Source: DASYDU01 sp050248495 (GTDB taxonomy: Bacteria; Planctomycetota; Planctomycetia; Pirellulales; Lacipirellulaceae). From it: 64,000 nucleotides of DNA. Both the position numbers and the translations under genes were made by a program. Shown piece after piece: positions 16,644 to 25,882 of this stretch; position 1 is the first letter of the stretch; every line of letters starts with the position of its first letter. The stretch is taken from contig JBFWSG010000003.1 of assembly GCA_050248495.1 (NCBI GenBank), forward strand, positions 157,021 to 221,020, given 5' to 3'. Under the pieces are notes generated by a model. The model was not told the origin of the DNA, did no database searches, and saw only the letters and a program-made list of their open reading frames with translations.

Positions 16644-18418
16644 TGGAACGCGGTTCCGGCGCCATCGGTTGGCGGCACGTGCTGCCTTGGACCCTGGGGT
16701 TCCTCGGCTTGTTCGCCGTTGCCCATTTCGTCCTCGCGTGGGCGATCCAACGCGAAGTCGTCGACGCCGGCCAGCGGCGGGTAGGCTCGCGCGTCGAAAT
16801 CGGCGACACCCGCGTGACGCTCGTCGGCAGCCGCGCGTCGCTCAGCGATATCCGCGTTGCCAATCCGCTCGCACCGATGCGCAACCTGATCGAAGCGGAT
16901 CAGTGCTTCGTACAGCTCGATTCGGCGGCTTTGCTCCGCAAACAGGCAGTCGTTCGCTACGGAGTCGTTAGCGGCATTCGCTTCGGGACGACGCGCGACA
17001 CGAGCGGCGAATTACCCAATGTCGACCTAATTGGCGAATCAAACGACGACGACTGGCTCGATGAGTCGTCTGCCAAACAGGCACAGGAATGGCTCGACCG
17101 GCTCCACCAGCGCTTCGACCGGTCATTGGTCGATCAGCTGGAGTCGATCCGCCTGGCGGACGAGCTGCTCGCCCGCTGGCCCGACCAGTCGGCCGCGCTC
17201 GAAAGCCGCATCGCCGAGCTCCGCAACCGTACCAGCGAATTTCACACGCAAGTCCGCGACGCACAGGAGAACCCGCTCCGACACGTGGAGTTCTTGAAGC
17301 ATCTGCCGCGCGAGATCAGCAGGATTCGCGAGCAGGTGGCGTCGCTCAGCGGCATCATCACCGAGTTGCCGAGCCTGGCGGAAGAGGATCGCAAGGCGAT
17401 CGTTGCCGCCCGGGCCCACGACGAAAAGCTTCTCCACGAAGAGCTCCAATTCGAGTCGATCGATCCCAACGTCCTCTCGGCTTACCTGCTGCAGAAACAG
17501 CTCAATGGGCCGCTCGCCGACGTGGTGGGGTGGCTGCGCGTGATTCGCCGCATCGTGCCCGCTGAACCAAAGACCGTCAGCCAGCGGCGGCATCGGGGCC
17601 GCGAGATCATCTTTACAGGCTGCCATCGTCAACCGGATCTGTTGATCCAGCAGCTGCAGCTTGCCGGGTCCGCAAACTTCGCGGGCGCACCGCTCGATTT
17701 CACGGGTACGCTGGTCGACGTCACGGATGAACCGGCCCGACACGACCGGCCGATTCGACTCCGCCTCAAAACGCAAGGCTCGATGCCGCTCGAAATCGCG
17801 GCGACGATTGACCGCACGCAGAAAGTTGCCCGCGATCAGCTTTGCATCGACTGCGGCAGCCTCAAGCTGCCCACGCTCAGTCTGGGCGGCTCCAAGAAGT
17901 TTCGACTGTCGCTATCGCCCACGACCGCCACGTTGAAAGTGCGCATCACGCTCGATGGCGATCAGCTCTCTGGCAGCGTCGAGCTCTCGCAGCGACAAGT
18001 GCAGATCACGCCCACAGTCGGCCGGCAGCTGGCCCGGCATCACTTCGACGCGGAGCTCGCCGCAGCGCTCGCTAAAATCGACACTGCCACGACGCGGATT
18101 TCGCTGGGCGGCACGCTCGACGGACCGACCTGCGACGTCCACTCGAATCTCGGTCCGGCTGTTGCCGCGGCCTTTGAAAGGGCCCTGGCCGCCGCCGCCG
18201 CCAACTACACGCAACAGCTTCTCGCCGAGTCGCACAGCAGAGTCGACGAGCGGCTCGCGCTGCTCGACCAGCAAATTGCCGACGCTCAGACTGCGCTCGA
18301 ACCGCAACTCGCCGATACGGTCGACAACCTCGACCAGCTCGCCAAGAAAACGAACGGCGAGCGTCTCTCAGTCGACCAGCTCGGCCGCCGCCTGCCGGAC
18401 GACTCGCTCTTCCGCTAG
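16643..18418 (+). CDS. TIGR03545-like protein, AsmA-like topology
   Basis: A 591-residue protein with one N-terminal membrane segment (VLPWTLGFLGLFAVAHFVLAW) and a large, probably periplasmic, remainder. Early sequence (VGSRVEIGDTRVTLVGSRAS, LSDIRVANP, MRNLIEADQCFVQLD) resembles AsmA/TamB-type lipid-transport beta segments. The middle is helical and charged (about 160-290), and two coiled-coil runs occur near the C-terminus (RVDERLALLDQQIADAQTALE). Overlap with the TIGR03546-like gene and the family pairing support joint function, perhaps in envelope lipid handling; that role is inference. Confidence 0.8.
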   Translation: MERGSGAIGWRHVLPWTLGFLGLFAVAHFVLAWAIQREVVDAGQRRVGSRVEIGDTRVTLVGSRASLSDIRVANPLAPMRNLIEADQCFVQLDSAALLRKQAVVRYGVVSGIRFGTTRDTSGELPNVDLIGESNDDDWLDESSAKQAQEWLDRLHQRFDRSLVDQLESIRLADELLARWPDQSAALESRIAELRNRTSEFHTQVRDAQENPLRHVEFLKHLPREISRIREQVASLSGIITELPSLAEEDRKAIVAARAHDEKLLHEELQFESIDPNVLSAYLLQKQLNGPLADVVGWLRVIRRIVPAEPKTVSQRRHRGREIIFTGCHRQPDLLIQQLQLAGSANFAGAPLDFTGTLVDVTDEPARHDRPIRLRLKTQGSMPLEIAATIDRTQKVARDQLCIDCGSLKLPTLSLGGSKKFRLSLSPTTATLKVRITLDGDQLSGSVELSQRQVQITPTVGRQLARHHFDAELAAALAKIDTATTRISLGGTLDGPTCDVHSNLGPAVAAAFERALAAAAANYTQQLLAESHSRVDERLALLDQQIADAQTALEPQLADTVDNLDQLAKKTNGERLSVDQLGRRLPDDSLFR

Positions 18419-18502
18419 CGCTACCGCAGTTTAACCGCGACGCGCCGGTCGTCCCAAGCGACCGCAGCGGAGCGCGCTTGCTTGTCTTTTATAGTCGTCT
18501 CC

Positions 18503-18896
<394 letters not shown>

Positions 18897-18908
18897 GGAG
18901 ACATTACA

Positions 18909-18914
18909 AGTATA
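18909..18914 (-). promoter_or_regulatory. Candidate -10 element of rnpB
   Basis: The minus strand reads TATACT here, about 13 nt upstream of the inferred 5' end of RNase P RNA. No good -35 hexamer was found at the usual distance. Confidence 0.4.
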
Positions 18915-18964
18915 CGCAATTTACCCCGCAGAAATCAGACACGCTGTCGCGGCCGAAGTAATGA

Positions 18965-18970
18965 TATAAT
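18965..18970 (+). promoter_or_regulatory. Candidate -10 element of the VapBC-like module
   Basis: A consensus TATAAT lies 31 nt before the antitoxin start, with an AGGAGG ribosome-binding site (18988-18993) in between. No clear -35 was seen. It is back-to-back with the rnpB promoter region. Confidence 0.45.
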
Positions 18971-19001
18971 AGTCATGTTTCACGCCAGGAGGTTCGCCCC
19001 G

Positions 19002-19205
19002 ATGACAATTCAGCAGTTAGAACAGCGGCTGATCGACCTGGAACAGGAAGTTGCCGAGTTGCGCCGGGAAGTGCGCCCGTTACGTCCATTCTCAGATGTC
19101 GCGGAGACCTTCGGATTGTTTGCTAACGATCTTGGCTTTGACGAAGTAGTTCGGCTGGGGCGCGAGTATCGAGAGCAGGTCAACTCTGAGTCTGACGAAT
19201 GCTGA
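19002..19205 (+). CDS. Putative antitoxin of a VapBC-like pair
   Basis: A 67-residue protein with an N-terminal coiled coil (TIQQLEQRLIDLEQEVAELRREV) and a C-terminal part ending FGLFANDLGFDEVVRLGREY. It has no clear DNA-binding fold by eye, but position and size match antitoxins of PIN-domain toxins: it is upstream, has a strong AGGAGG site, and its stop overlaps the toxin start by 7 nt. It would neutralise the toxin and probably repress the operon. Function rests mainly on the neighbour. Confidence 0.7.
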   Translation: MTIQQLEQRLIDLEQEVAELRREVRPLRPFSDVAETFGLFANDLGFDEVVRLGREYREQVNSESDEC

Positions 19206-19621
19206 TTCTTGATACGGACTACCCGACGGAGTTTCAGAAGGGCGGACCTGTCGCTCAGCGGCTGAATGATCGACTCAAGAATTCGGGTGAGCCTTACAGC
19301 ACGACGATCATCTCAGTTGAGGAGGTCATGCGCGGTTGGATGGCCGCCATTCGACGGTCAAACGATCCCACGCGCCAGATCAATTCCTACCGACAGCTTC
19401 GGCTGCTCTTTCGCTTCTTTTCGACCTGGCAGGTGCTCGACTGGACTGCCGCCACCGTTTCGAAGTTTCAAGAATTGAAGTCCGCAAGGATTCGCATTGG
19501 CACGATGGATCTAAAAATTGCCAGCATCGCGCTGATGAACGATGCGACCTTACTCACGCGAAATCGAAAAGACTACGAAAATGTAGCTGGCCTCTCGCTT
19601 CTCGATTGGCTTTCCGAGTAA
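19199..19621 (+). CDS. PIN-domain ribonuclease toxin (VapC-like)
   Basis: A 140-residue PIN-fold protein. Acidic metal-binding residues are seen in LILDTDY (first Asp), ISVEEVMRGW (Glu), IGTMDLKIASIAL (Asp) and LLTRNRKDYENV (last acidic/Asn box). VapC toxins cleave tRNA or rRNA when freed from antitoxin. It starts inside the last codons of the putative antitoxin (7-nt overlap), typical of a bicistronic toxin-antitoxin operon. Length is normal and all active-site positions appear intact. Confidence 0.88.
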   Translation: MLILDTDYPTEFQKGGPVAQRLNDRLKNSGEPYSTTIISVEEVMRGWMAAIRRSNDPTRQINSYRQLRLLFRFFSTWQVLDWTAATVSKFQELKSARIRIGTMDLKIASIALMNDATLLTRNRKDYENVAGLSLLDWLSE

Positions 19622-19687
19622 CACTCTCCTTTTAAGGTCGCCAAGGGAAACTGCGGTTCACGCGCGTACCTTCAGAATCAAAAGACA

Positions 19688-20179
19688 ATGATCGCCGGAC
19701 CACTGCAGCCTGCCGACTGGCAGTTCGCCCTCGTGGCGATTCCACTGCTGCTAGTCTTCTGGAGTCTCGTGATCGCAATCGTCTCGCTCGTCGGCGGTTG
19801 GCACAACCTGGCGAAGCAGTTTCGTCGCCAAGAGACGACATTTCGGATCAGCACCGAGCCGATCGAAAAGTTCCGTTGGGCCTCGTTGAAGATGGGCCCC
19901 GTCTATTTCCCCACGAACTACGGCAGCTGTGTCACTGTCACGCTCAGCGACGACGGACTCGGCCTGGCCGTGATGCCGCTCATTCGCCCGCTGCATCCGC
20001 CTTTGTTAATCCCTTGGAACGCCATCGAAGGCTGCACTCTCGGCAAGGAACTCGCCCTATTCGACCGCGCAAAAGTCCAACTGCGTGAATTTGCGAATCC
20101 GTTGCGAATCTATGGCCGCGCCGGGCGTGCCGTCTATCGCAACTGGTTGAGCAAGGACGCGCGGACGCCTCGGGAATAA
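19688..20179 (+). CDS. Hypothetical single-pass membrane protein
   Basis: A 163-residue protein with one strong membrane segment (FALVAIPLLLVFWSLVIAIVSLVGG) and a C-terminal soluble part containing FRWASLKMGPVYFPTNYG and LLIPWNAIEGCTLG, compatible with a small PH-like or beta-rich domain. No family is recognised with confidence. It is intergenic to the toxin gene and a larger membrane protein and may be transcribed alone. Codon pattern looks normal for the region, so it is probably real. Confidence 0.65.
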   Translation: MIAGPLQPADWQFALVAIPLLLVFWSLVIAIVSLVGGWHNLAKQFRRQETTFRISTEPIEKFRWASLKMGPVYFPTNYGSCVTVTLSDDGLGLAVMPLIRPLHPPLLIPWNAIEGCTLGKELALFDRAKVQLREFANPLRIYGRAGRAVYRNWLSKDARTPRE

Positions 20180-20340
20180 TTGGAGCGAGCCGTTCGTTTC
20201 TCCTGAGTTGGCGGCTTTGGCTCAGTCGTCGCACGTTTCGCCTGCCAAATCCGCGCCGGTAAACTTCCGTCCGACTATATTCAAGCTGGGAGGCGACTGG
20301 CGCCGTCGGATTGGCGCATCGTTCGGAAGGAGAGTCCGAT

Positions 20341-21579
20341 ATGTCTGCCGCAATCGAGTCCGAGCTCACGCCGCGTCGCTTCCGTTTCAATCTCCGGACG
20401 CTGATGCTGATATTAGCCGGCGTCTCTATTCTGCTCGCGCCGTTTCAATGGTTTGGCTGGTTGTATCTGTTTTCGGCCCTGATGTCGCTCGGCCTGGTCG
20501 TGGTCTGTGCGCTGGCCTATCGAGAGTCGAAACCATTGGCTGTAGTCGTGGCAATTGGCGGAGTGCTGTTCAGCTTTCTGCTGATCATGTTGTCGCCGAT
20601 GATTTTTGCCCACGCATTCTTTAATTGTGTTGCGAGTATTGGACTCGCCATCTGCCGGGTCAGAACCAAGACGTTTTTGCTGGGGCTGGCGTTCACAGCC
20701 GCCGGCCTCTATGCCCTTGCGATCGGCAACAGCATGGAGAGGATCCAAGCATTGACTGCCCTGCGAGCAAAATATCCGTTCCAATCACTGGAGCAGCGTT
20801 TGGCATTCGAAAGAGACCTTAGCCACAGAGCGGCGGCGACGAACCAGCCCATCGTGCTAACGCCGGCTGTCGAGCAGAGACTCGGTGAATTCGAAGAGCG
20901 CCGCGGCCACTTCGCCTATTTCGACCGCGCATGGTCGCTACAGGAACTGCACGAATATGCCACGTTGCAGTTTGCTCGTGCCGCCGGATTCGGAATCGCA
21001 CGAATGGGTTACATCTACACGGAAGATATCGACCTTCCTCCGACGGCTCCGCTTGCGCTTCCCGTGCCGCTTGATCGAATTTCCGAGCGGCCATCGGCGT
21101 TAGACTTGTTGCCTGTTCATGCCGAGCTCCTGTTTGACTTCGGCGATCGCAATCGGACCGGTTATGTTCGCAGCCGCCGCGAAGTGTCCGGGTTCGAACC
21201 CCATCAAGTGACCAAGAGGCCGACGATGCCCACTGATGAAGACCCGCCGACTCATTGGCAGGTGAATCGATTGGAATTAGTCAGCCTCTTGCGCCACGAC
21301 ACCCCGCGCGTCTACACGGCACCGGAGCTTCCCGCGATGGACCAGCTTGCCGACGTGCCACATCGCGAGCTGAACCGCTTCGAGTTGGCCTCGCTGCCAA
21401 AGCTCGAATCGGACGAAGACCTCGTCGTCGATCAGCAGCCCAGTCGGATCCAGATGCTTGGCGCGATCCGTGCCGCGACGAGTTGCCTGGACTGCCACGA
21501 TTGCCAGCGTGGTCAGCTGCTGGGCGCATTCTCGTACGAGCTCTCGCCAGTTGTGAACTCGAACGAGGCGGCAGATTGA
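20341..21579 (+). CDS. Hypothetical polytopic membrane protein with a C-terminal CxxCH motif
   Basis: A 412-residue protein. The N-terminal third holds four hydrophobic segments (LMLILAGVSILLAPFQWFGW, LYLFSALMSLGLVVVCALAY, VVVAIGGVLFSFLLIMLSP and FLLGLAFTAAGLYALAIG). The remainder is soluble and ends in TSCLDCHDCQRGQLLGAFSYEL, where CLDCH fits a c-haem attachment site and an extra Cys follows. AAGGAG about 8 nt upstream supports ATG at 20341. Similar tails (CLDCH then RG-LLGAFSY) occur in planctomycete membrane proteins from memory; their role is not known to me. Confidence 0.65.
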   Translation: MSAAIESELTPRRFRFNLRTLMLILAGVSILLAPFQWFGWLYLFSALMSLGLVVVCALAYRESKPLAVVVAIGGVLFSFLLIMLSPMIFAHAFFNCVASIGLAICRVRTKTFLLGLAFTAAGLYALAIGNSMERIQALTALRAKYPFQSLEQRLAFERDLSHRAAATNQPIVLTPAVEQRLGEFEERRGHFAYFDRAWSLQELHEYATLQFARAAGFGIARMGYIYTEDIDLPPTAPLALPVPLDRISERPSALDLLPVHAELLFDFGDRNRTGYVRSRREVSGFEPHQVTKRPTMPTDEDPPTHWQVNRLELVSLLRHDTPRVYTAPELPAMDQLADVPHRELNRFELASLPKLESDEDLVVDQQPSRIQMLGAIRAATSCLDCHDCQRGQLLGAFSYELSPVVNSNEAAD

Positions 21580-21589
21580 TTGCCGCGCT

Positions 21590-22114
21590 TCACCGCGTGA
21601 CAGACGGAGCGTGCCGCCGCGATCGCCAGGTCCGGATGATCAATCCGACTCCTCCGATAGCCCCTGCGGCATAGCTCATGCTGTGAGCAAACACATCTGC
21701 AATGAAGGGCACGTGTTGCTCTCGAGGTACGCGATTTACCATGGAATCATTGAGCGCGATCCAACCGTTGGATGCGGCGATGTACCCCGCCACTCCTGCG
21801 AATAACGCCAGCACACCCGCAAAAATCATCAAGAACAACAACGGTCGCACCAATTCATGTACCGATTTTTTGGGCCGCGCGCCGACTCGCGCCGCAAATG
21901 CCAAAAGAACGCCCAAACCGAGACCGACCCACCATGTCGCCACAACACCCCAAACAAATCCAAGCACCGTCGGCGATGTGGTTGGAACTGACAGTATTTG
22001 CGGATGGCCGACCGTGAAATATTCGATGCAAACACGAGCCGTTAGTTGGTCGTGCACGACGCCGTAGGTCACGGCCGCCAGAATCGACATCGCTACGATC
22101 GCCAAGAATTGCAT
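21590..22114 (-). CDS. Hypothetical membrane protein, four predicted segments
   Basis: A 174-residue protein with hydrophobic stretches FLAIVAMSILAAVTYGVV, VLGFVWGVVATWWVGLGLGV, LLFLMIFAGVLALFAGVAGYI and SYAAGAIGGVGLIIRTW. No known motif was recognised. It converges on the preceding membrane-protein gene (11-nt gap between stops). Nothing in the sequence suggests a specific function. Confidence 0.62.
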   Translation of the reverse strand: MQFLAIVAMSILAAVTYGVVHDQLTARVCIEYFTVGHPQILSVPTTSPTVLGFVWGVVATWWVGLGLGVLLAFAARVGARPKKSVHELVRPLLFLMIFAGVLALFAGVAGYIAASNGWIALNDSMVNRVPREQHVPFIADVFAHSMSYAAGAIGGVGLIIRTWRSRRHAPSVTR

Positions 22115-22163
22115 GCGCCGCTCGTAAGCCGTCCTGTATCGGACCCGCTCAAGTGCCGTGTCG

Positions 22164-22253
22164 CTGGCCCTGCCAGCTCCCCCGCCGCGCGAACTCCGCC
22201 AGCACCGCCTGTTTTACCACCGGTTTGTCCAGGCACCAGCGCCGACCAATGAA
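22164..22253 (-). pseudogene. Duplicated 3' fragment of the radical SAM (TIGR01212) gene
   Basis: The minus-strand translation WCLDKPVVKQAVLAEFARRG with SWQGQ closely matches the last part of the nearby radical SAM protein (WCLDKPAVKQAVLEEFARRR, SWQGR). No start or upstream domain is present, so it is a relic of about 30 codons. The DUF433/DUF5615 pair sits between this relic and the intact gene's 3' end, as if inserted with or after a local duplication. Confidence 0.85.
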
Positions 22254-22351
22254 TTGGCGAAGAGATGTCCAATTCGCCGGCGAAGGTGATCTGTAGGTGC
22301 GGAATCCACGAGAATGGTATAATAGAGTTGCCGATCTAAAGGAAATCTTCC

Positions 22352-22594
22352 ATGCCCACACATGAAAACTGGCGAAATCGGATCAAAACCGATCCTGCGA
22401 TACACGACGGTGATCCGTGCATCGCTGGTACGCGAGTTCCTGTGAGCGTCATCGTCGGCAGCATCGCCGAAGGCGACACCTGGGAGCAAGTTCTTGCAAG
22501 CTACCCAAAGCTGGAACGGCAAGACATACAGGCGGCCCTGCAATTTGCAGCCGAAGCCGTGAATCGCTTTGACATGATCCTGGCCGTCGATTGA
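22352..22594 (+). CDS. DUF433 family protein (antitoxin-like)
   Basis: An 80-residue protein matching DUF433: IKTDPAIHDGDPCIAGTRVP, VIVGSIAEGDTWEQVLASYP and LERQDIQAALQFAAEAV. These proteins have a winged-helix-like fold and are commonly paired with DUF5615 PIN-like proteins as suspected toxin-antitoxin partners. A TATAAT box at 22318-22323 precedes it, and the DUF5615 gene begins 10 nt after its stop. It would be the antitoxin/DNA-binding partner. Confidence 0.88.
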   Translation: MPTHENWRNRIKTDPAIHDGDPCIAGTRVPVSVIVGSIAEGDTWEQVLASYPKLERQDIQAALQFAAEAVNRFDMILAVD

Positions 22595-22604
22595 ACCGCA
22601 GCCC

Positions 22605-22967
22605 ATGGCGATTTCCGTCAAGGTCGACGAAGACCTTCCCAAAGAGATTGCGGACCTGATGAGCGCTGCTGGGCACGACGCGTCGACCGTCTATTTGCAG
22701 GGACATTCCGGTCTGCCAGACGATCAGCTCTGGCCGATAATTCAATCCGAGCGAAGACTGCTGCTGACCGCGGATAAGGGCTTCGCAGATGCGCGAAAGT
22801 ACCCCGCGGGTTCCCATGGCGGCATCGTGCTCTTCCGTTTGCCGCGAGAATCGCGGGCCGGATACATCCGACTCGCCAGTTTGCTGCTGCAGCAAGTGCG
22901 CCTGGATGATCTGATTGGAACAATTGCCGTCGTGACTCCGGAAGCAATCCGCGTGCATCGTGCATGA
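22605..22967 (+). CDS. DUF5615 PIN-like protein (toxin-like)
   Basis: A 120-residue protein with the DUF5615 pattern: VKVDEDLPKEIADLMSAAGH at the start (acidic pair ED), LLLTADKGFADARKYPAG in the middle (Asp box) and GIVLFRLPRES later. This is a Mut7-C/PIN-like fold with a likely metal site. It is co-directional with, and 10 nt downstream of, DUF433. Toxicity has not been shown generally for this pair; nuclease function is inferred from the fold. Confidence 0.87.
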   Translation: MAISVKVDEDLPKEIADLMSAAGHDASTVYLQGHSGLPDDQLWPIIQSERRLLLTADKGFADARKYPAGSHGGIVLFRLPRESRAGYIRLASLLLQQVRLDDLIGTIAVVTPEAIRVHRA

Positions 22968-22981
22968 GAGGCGGTCAACGA

Positions 22982-23971
22982 TTACAGTAGCCGTCCAGCA
23001 GTGCTATCCCACGATCGCCCCTGCCAACTCCTCCGCCGCGCAAACTCTTCCAACACGGCCTGCTTCACCGCTGGTTTGTCGAGGCACCAACTCGGCCCGA
23101 CGAAGTAGTCGGGCGGCGCGTCGCCGCTGATGCGGTCGACGAACATCGTGGGGGGCAGCAGCTCGATGAAGTCGACGAGCGTTCGCACGTACTCGGCCCG
23201 TTCCATTAGCCGCACTTCCCCGCGCGCCACCTGGTCGGCCAGTGGCGTCCCCTTCACGCAGTACAAGTTGTGGATCTTCACTGCGTCGAGGCCCAGTCGG
23301 CCCACCTCGCGGGCCGTGGCCAGCATGTCGTCGTGCGACTCGCCCGGCAGGCCGAGCATGATGTGCGCACCGATCTCGAACCCGCGGCCGCGGCTCCGCT
23401 CCATCGCGTCACGCATCGCGTTGTGATAGTGTCCACGGTTCATCCAGTCGAGCGAACGGTCGTGCATCGTCTGCATGCCATACTCGACCGCGACATACGT
23501 TCGCCCCGCCAGCTCTTCGAGCAGCTCTAGCACGTCATCCGGCACACAGTCGGGCCGCGTGCCGACCACCAGCCCGATCACCTGCGGATGCGACAGCGCT
23601 TCGTCATACACGCGCCGCAATCGCTCCACTGGTGCATAGGTGTTCGTGGCAGGCTGGAAGTACGCTAAAAAGTGTTCGCATTTTCGATAGCGGAGTCGCA
23701 TCCGCGCGAGGCTCTCGTCGATCTGCCCGAGGATGCCGGTCCGTGGCAGGCGGCGGCTGGGGCTGAAGCTGCGGTTGTCGCAAAAGGTGCAGCCGCCGGT
23801 GGCAACGCTGCCGTCCACGTTGGGGCAGGTAAAGCCGGCATCGACGCTGACCTTCTGGACCCGCGCGCCGAAGCGCTGGCGGAGGTGAAAATTGGCCGCG
23901 AAATAGGGGAGTCCCGCCGCCCGCCAGGCCGGCTGTAAGTCGTTGCCGGTACGCGAGTTGGTTGACGCCAT
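22982..23971 (-). CDS. TIGR01212 family radical SAM protein (YhcC-like)
   Basis: A 329-residue radical SAM enzyme. The [4Fe-4S] cluster cysteines are in GFTCPNVDGSVATGGCTFCD, followed by FLAYFQPATNTYAPVERLR, VIGLVVGTRPDCVPDDVLEL, YVAVEYGMQTMHDRSLDWMN and GFEIGAHIMLGLPGES, all characteristic of the YhcC/TIGR01212 subfamily. The substrate is not established for the family. ATG at 23971 (MASTNSRTGND) is preferred; the longer frame upstream lacks similarity and overlaps the divergent FHA gene. A copy of its last 30 codons lies 0.8 kb downstream. Confidence 0.9.
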   Translation of the reverse strand: MASTNSRTGNDLQPAWRAAGLPYFAANFHLRQRFGARVQKVSVDAGFTCPNVDGSVATGGCTFCDNRSFSPSRRLPRTGILGQIDESLARMRLRYRKCEHFLAYFQPATNTYAPVERLRRVYDEALSHPQVIGLVVGTRPDCVPDDVLELLEELAGRTYVAVEYGMQTMHDRSLDWMNRGHYHNAMRDAMERSRGRGFEIGAHIMLGLPGESHDDMLATAREVGRLGLDAVKIHNLYCVKGTPLADQVARGEVRLMERAEYVRTLVDFIELLPPTMFVDRISGDAPPDYFVGPSWCLDKPAVKQAVLEEFARRRSWQGRSWDSTAGRLL

Positions 23972-24062
23972 GCGGGTGGGAACGTAGATTGGTATGGGTG
24001 AAACCGGGCGGCCCTTGGGCATCATAAATCCATTCTTTTGCACGCTGCAAGTGAGGCCCCTC

Positions 24063-24533
24063 ATGTACGGTGAATTGGTTCCATTGGGCGGCGGCGACCC
24101 GATCCCGTTGTTGAAAAGGCAAATGCTCGTCGGCCGCCGCGAGAGTTGCGACATCATCCTTCGGTTCGCCAATGTGTCGGCGCACCACTGCCAACTGTCG
24201 ATCGAAAACGGCTATTTGTTCGTCCGCGACATGCAGAGCCGCAACGGCATCAAGGTGAACGACATCAAAGTGACCGAGCGACGTCTTGATCCCGGCGACA
24301 TCCTCGCCATCTCGAAGCATCGTTACCGCGTCGATTATGATCCGGCCGAGCTGGGCGCGATCGGCCCGCCGCCGGCCGACAATCTCTCGCAAGAGATTTT
24401 GAAGGAATCGCTGCTGGCCCGGGCCGGGCTCGACCACCGCGATGTCGCGCGCCACCGCGACGGCGGCACCAAGCGGTACGACCCGACGAACATGAGCAAG
24501 GGCCAGATCAAGCTGCCCGACCAGGCCCTTTAG
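24063..24533 (+). CDS. FHA-domain protein
   Basis: A 156-residue protein with an FHA fold at about 10-95: LVGRRESCDIILRFANVSAH, HCQLSIENGYLFVRDMQSRN and GIKVNDIKV carry the conserved GR, SxxH and NG residues that bind phosphothreonine. Such proteins read Ser/Thr kinase signals, consistent with the many kinases of planctomycetes. The stop is 8 nt from the RsgA start, so the two are likely cotranscribed. ATG at 24063 is used; 23 upstream in-frame codons are not FHA-like. Confidence 0.9.
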   Translation: MYGELVPLGGGDPIPLLKRQMLVGRRESCDIILRFANVSAHHCQLSIENGYLFVRDMQSRNGIKVNDIKVTERRLDPGDILAISKHRYRVDYDPAELGAIGPPPADNLSQEILKESLLARAGLDHRDVARHRDGGTKRYDPTNMSKGQIKLPDQAL

Positions 24534-24541
24534 TCCGCCCC

Positions 24542-25684
24542 ATGTCGCGCAAGAAGCGTAAGGTGCGGGCCGACTTTCGCAAGAACCGCGAGGTCCGCGC
24601 GCGCGACAAACAGGGCATCCACCGGCTCGTCGACGACGAATCCCCAGCTGCCGACGCCCCGCTCGGAGAACGGGTGAGCGGCAAGGGGGACATCACCCGC
24701 AAGCGGACCCTCGCCGGAGCCGAGATCGTCGAGGACGAATCCGGGACTCTGGTCCTCCCGGATGTCGACCGCAGCATTTGCCGTCTCGGCCGGGTCCTCC
24801 GCAGCCAGGGCCTCCACAACCTGGTCCGCGACGAGAGCGGCGCGGTGTTCCAGTGTGCCACGCGCCGCTTGCTCAAGACGCTCTCGACCGATCAGCGGCA
24901 CATCGTGATCGCCGGCGACATCGTCTGGTTCCGCCCCGAGGGCGACGGCGAAGGGATGATCGAGCGGGTCGAACCGCGGCACGGCGTCTTGAGCCGCACC
25001 AGCCGCTCCCGGCAGCATGTGCTCGTGGCCAACGTCGATCAGATGTTGATCGTCACCAGCGCTGCCGAGCCGCGGCTCAAACCGAATCTTATCGATCGCT
25101 TCCTCGTCTCCGCCGAAAAATCGCAAATCCGGCCAATCATCTGCATCAACAAGATCGACCTCATCGAGCCGGCCGATCTGATGCCGCTGGTCGGCGTCTA
25201 CGCGCAGCTGGGGTATGAGGTGCAACTGGTGTCCGCCGCCACCGGCTTCGGCATCGATCGCTTGCGGCAGCGCGTGGCCGGCGCCGAGAGCGTGGTCACG
25301 GGTCAGAGCGGCGTCGGCAAGTCGTCGCTGCTCAATGCCATCGAGCCCGATCTTGGCTTGCGCGTGCAAAAGGTGAGCGAGGAGACGCAGAAGGGCCGTC
25401 ACACCACGACCACCGCCGAACTACTGCCGCTGTCGATCGGCGGCTTCATCGTCGACACGCCTGGCATCCGCCAGTTTCAATTGTGGGACGTGATTCCGGA
25501 AGAAGTCGCCGGCTACTTCCGCGACCTGCGTCCCTATGTCAGCCAGTGCCGCTTCCCCGACTGCACGCACACACACGAAGATCACTGCGCCGTGAAGGAT
25601 GCCGTCGCCGACGGTTGGATCGACACCCGCCGCTACGAAAGCTACGTGCAGATCCAGGCCGGCGACGACGAGCCGCCGCGCTAA
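24542..25684 (+). CDS. rsgA: Ribosome small subunit-dependent GTPase RsgA
   Basis: A 380-residue circularly permuted GTPase. OB-fold region is about 60-150, followed by NKID (203-206, G4), GQSGVGKS (254-261, G1), TTTTAEL (G2 area) and DTPG (305-308, G3). The zinc knuckle is C336-x4-C341-x-H343-x5-C349. RsgA acts late in 30S subunit maturation. The basic N-terminal extension (SRKKRKVRADFRKNREVRAR) is longer than in E. coli. It follows the FHA gene with an 8-nt gap. Confidence 0.96.
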   Translation: MSRKKRKVRADFRKNREVRARDKQGIHRLVDDESPAADAPLGERVSGKGDITRKRTLAGAEIVEDESGTLVLPDVDRSICRLGRVLRSQGLHNLVRDESGAVFQCATRRLLKTLSTDQRHIVIAGDIVWFRPEGDGEGMIERVEPRHGVLSRTSRSRQHVLVANVDQMLIVTSAAEPRLKPNLIDRFLVSAEKSQIRPIICINKIDLIEPADLMPLVGVYAQLGYEVQLVSAATGFGIDRLRQRVAGAESVVTGQSGVGKSSLLNAIEPDLGLRVQKVSEETQKGRHTTTTAELLPLSIGGFIVDTPGIRQFQLWDVIPEEVAGYFRDLRPYVSQCRFPDCTHTHEDHCAVKDAVADGWIDTRRYESYVQIQAGDDEPPR

Positions 25685-25882
25685 CGCGGGCCGCGCATCT
25701 TGGCCGGATGGTTGCAGCCGCGCATGCGATTGTTTGCAAAATGGCCTCACTCAGGGCGTTTATGCCGCCGCCCGTTGGTCAATTCGATAGTCTTTGAATA
25801 GACTGAAAGTACACGTTGCCGCGATCTCTGGGCGGCGCGTGGCGGCCTTCTTGGGCCACGGCGCGAACGGTTGAGGCGGTGG

